Assembly: GCF_007004135.1 (NCBI RefSeq)
Contig: NZ_VJMG01000028.1
Coordinates: 1 to 64,000 of the forward strand
Direction: 5' to 3'
Length of the DNA: 64,000 bases
Source of the DNA: Affinirhizobium straminoryzae
GTDB taxonomy: Bacteria; Pseudomonadota; Alphaproteobacteria; Rhizobiales; Rhizobiaceae
In this document: positions 62,816 to 64,000 of the stretch, in pieces
Layout of the letters: every line of letters begins with the position of its first letter
How positions within the stretch are numbered: the first letter of the stretch is position 1
Notes under the pieces: model-generated
Database searches by the model: none
Seen by the model: only the letters and a program-made list of their open reading frames with translations
What the model was told of the DNA's origin: nothing
Translations under genes and position numbers: made by a program

Positions 62816-63499
62816 TCAGACGCCGAGATAGCGGTCCTGAAGCTCGGCCGTCAGCGCGTCGGGTCGTCCTTCCCAGGCGTTGCGGCCGTTTTCCAGCACC
62901 ACGCAGCGATCGGCGACCGGCAGAAGCTCCGACAACGTCTTGTCCACCACGAGAATGGAAAGACCATCGGCCTTCAGCGCCCGGATGGCCCGCCAGATAT
63001 CGAGGCGGATCACCGGCGCCAATCCTTCGGTCGCCTCGTCGAGAATCAGCAGGCGCGGATTGGTCATCAGCGCGCGGCCGACCGCCAGCATCTGCTGCTC
63101 GCCGCCCGAAAGGGAGCGCGCCAGCTGGTCGCGCCGCTCGGCAAGACGCGGGAAGAGGTCGTTGACCCGTTCCAGCGTCCAGCGACCGGGGCGCGCCGCC
63201 GCGACGAGGTTTTCGTAGACCGTCAGATTGGGGAAGCAGCGCCGCCCTTCGGGCACGAGACCGATGCCGAGGCGCGCCACCTTGTGCGGCGGCTGACGAT
63301 CGGTCGGCTGGCCGCCGAAGGAGATCCGCCCCGCCTTTGGCGGCGTGAGGTTGCAGATCGACTTGATGGTGGTGGACTTTCCCATGCCGTTGCGGCCCAT
63401 CAGCGCCACCACCTCGCCCTCGTCCATCTTAAGATGCACGCCGAACAGCGCCTGGCTGCCGCCATAAAACGTCTGGATATCGTGTACGTCGAGCAGCAT
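62816..63499 (-). CDS. livF: Branched-chain amino-acid ABC transporter ATP-binding protein
   Basis: 227 residues, LivF family. Walker A GRNGMGKST, AVARLGIGLVPEGRRCFPNL-type block (VPEGRRCF), signature SGGEQQMLAVGRALM, Walker B LLILDEATEGLAPV, and the LivF tail LQDRYLGV. Its ATG overlaps the livG stop by one base. The substrate may be a branched-chain amino acid, urea, amide or aromatic acid; the rest of the transporter is outside the window. Confidence 0.92.
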   Translation of the reverse strand: MLLDVHDIQTFYGGSQALFGVHLKMDEGEVVALMGRNGMGKSTTIKSICNLTPPKAGRISFGGQPTDRQPPHKVARLGIGLVPEGRRCFPNLTVYENLVAAARPGRWTLERVNDLFPRLAERRDQLARSLSGGEQQMLAVGRALMTNPRLLILDEATEGLAPVIRLDIWRAIRALKADGLSILVVDKTLSELLPVADRCVVLENGRNAWEGRPDALTAELQDRYLGV

Positions 63500-64000
63500 C
63501 AGACGTGGTCTCCGAGATAGGCGGTGCGCACGGTCGGGTCGCGGCGGATCTCCTCCACGGTTCCCGTGGCGATCACCCGGCCGTAGACCAGCACCGAAAT
63601 ACGGTCGGCGAGCGCGAAGACGGCATCCATGTCGTGCTCCACCAGCAGGATCGGCGCTTCATGGCGCAAGCTGTCGAGAAAGCCGGTCAGCACCTTGGAG
63701 CCTTCCGGCCCCATGCCCGCCATCGGCTCGTCCAGCAGAAAGGCCTTCGCATCGAGCGCAAGCGCAATGGCGATCTCCAGCTGCCGCTTTTCCCCATGCG
63801 AGAGGTCCGAGGCCGGCACATGCGCACGCGCCGCAAGGCCGACGCGCTCCAGCCGGGCCATGGCCTGATCGCGCAGGCCCCGGTCCCGCATCACGGGGCG
63901 GAAGAAGCGGAAGCTCGACCCTGCTCCGGCCTGCACCGCCAGCATCACGTTGCGCAGGGCCGAAAAGGCGCCGATCAGCGAGGAGATCTGGAAGGTACGC
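63499..64000 (-). CDS. livG: Branched-chain amino-acid ABC transporter ATP-binding protein, 3' part
   Basis: The window ends inside the gene. The visible 166 residues start at RTFQISSLIGAFSALRNVML (post-Walker A Q-loop), then DLSHGEKRQLEIAIALALDA (signature), FLLDEPMAGMGPEGSKVLTG (Walker B and D-loop), ILLVEHDMDAVFALADRISV (switch His) and the LivG ending GTVEEIRRDPTVRTAYLGDH. Walker A lies beyond the edge. Confidence 0.9.
   Translation of the reverse strand, partial: RTFQISSLIGAFSALRNVMLAVQAGAGSSFRFFRPVMRDRGLRDQAMARLERVGLAARAHVPASDLSHGEKRQLEIAIALALDAKAFLLDEPMAGMGPEGSKVLTGFLDSLRHEAPILLVEHDMDAVFALADRISVLVYGRVIATGTVEEIRRDPTVRTAYLGDHV

Overview
The window looks like a chromosome or megaplasmid segment from a GC-rich alphaproteobacterium, most probably a member of the Rhizobiaceae. 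Supporting signs are an EcfG-type sigma factor with a NepR-like partner, GGAAC-N16/17-NGTT promoters, an HWE-family histidine kinase, many ABC and TTT solute transporters, a DctB/DctD-like two-component pair and a cyanide-insensitive bd-type oxidase. No rRNA, tRNA, CRISPR array, transposase or phage gene was recognised. The left edge carries a perfect fold-back inverted repeat that looks like a contig-end artefact.

Layout. 1-3.9 kb (minus): peptide ABC transporter (permease fragment, binding protein), M19 dipeptidase and a phosphoribosyltransferase. 3.9-7.8 kb: a LysR regulator divergent from glutaryl-CoA dehydrogenase, then a succinate-semialdehyde-type dehydrogenase with strong terminators. 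7.8-11.8 kb (minus): sulfate transporter cysA-cysW-cysT-sbp next to a long inverted repeat. 12-17.1 kb (minus): tetR-adaptor-RND efflux operon with a clear palindromic operator.

17.1-34.9 kb and 44.6-48.9 kb form a general-stress-response island. It holds a PAS hybrid kinase, a BON protein, PQQ glucose dehydrogenase, an EcfG sigma factor, NepR, two YciF-like ferritin-fold proteins, a DUF2934 protein, glgA and glgX, a PfpI/DJ-1 protein, DNA topoisomerase IB and an HWE kinase. It also holds a phospholipase D, a UPF0104 membrane protein, an EEP phosphohydrolase and about nine very small proteins. Reading both strands by eye, I found 17 EcfG-like promoters, 16 of them with an exact GGAAC -35, nearly all directly upstream of these genes. 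No phyR is in the window, so the master switch lies elsewhere or this is a satellite copy.

34.9-44.6 kb is an inserted block without such promoters: a LacI regulator, a tripartite tricarboxylate transporter tctABC, a DctBD-like two-component system whose activator has GAFPGA instead of GAFTGA, and a Wzz/GumC-type polysaccharide protein.

49.1-51.7 kb: cioA-cioB plus a 36-residue third subunit. 51.7-54.9 kb: an XRE-cupin regulator divergent from a flavin monooxygenase and an MFS carrier. 54.9-61.1 kb: a polar amino-acid ABC transporter divergent from an operon of a guanidino-group hydrolase, a TetR regulator and an aminotransferase, plausibly one uptake-and-catabolism unit. 61.2-64 kb: a secreted pectate lyase and the ATPases livF and livG (cut by the window end).
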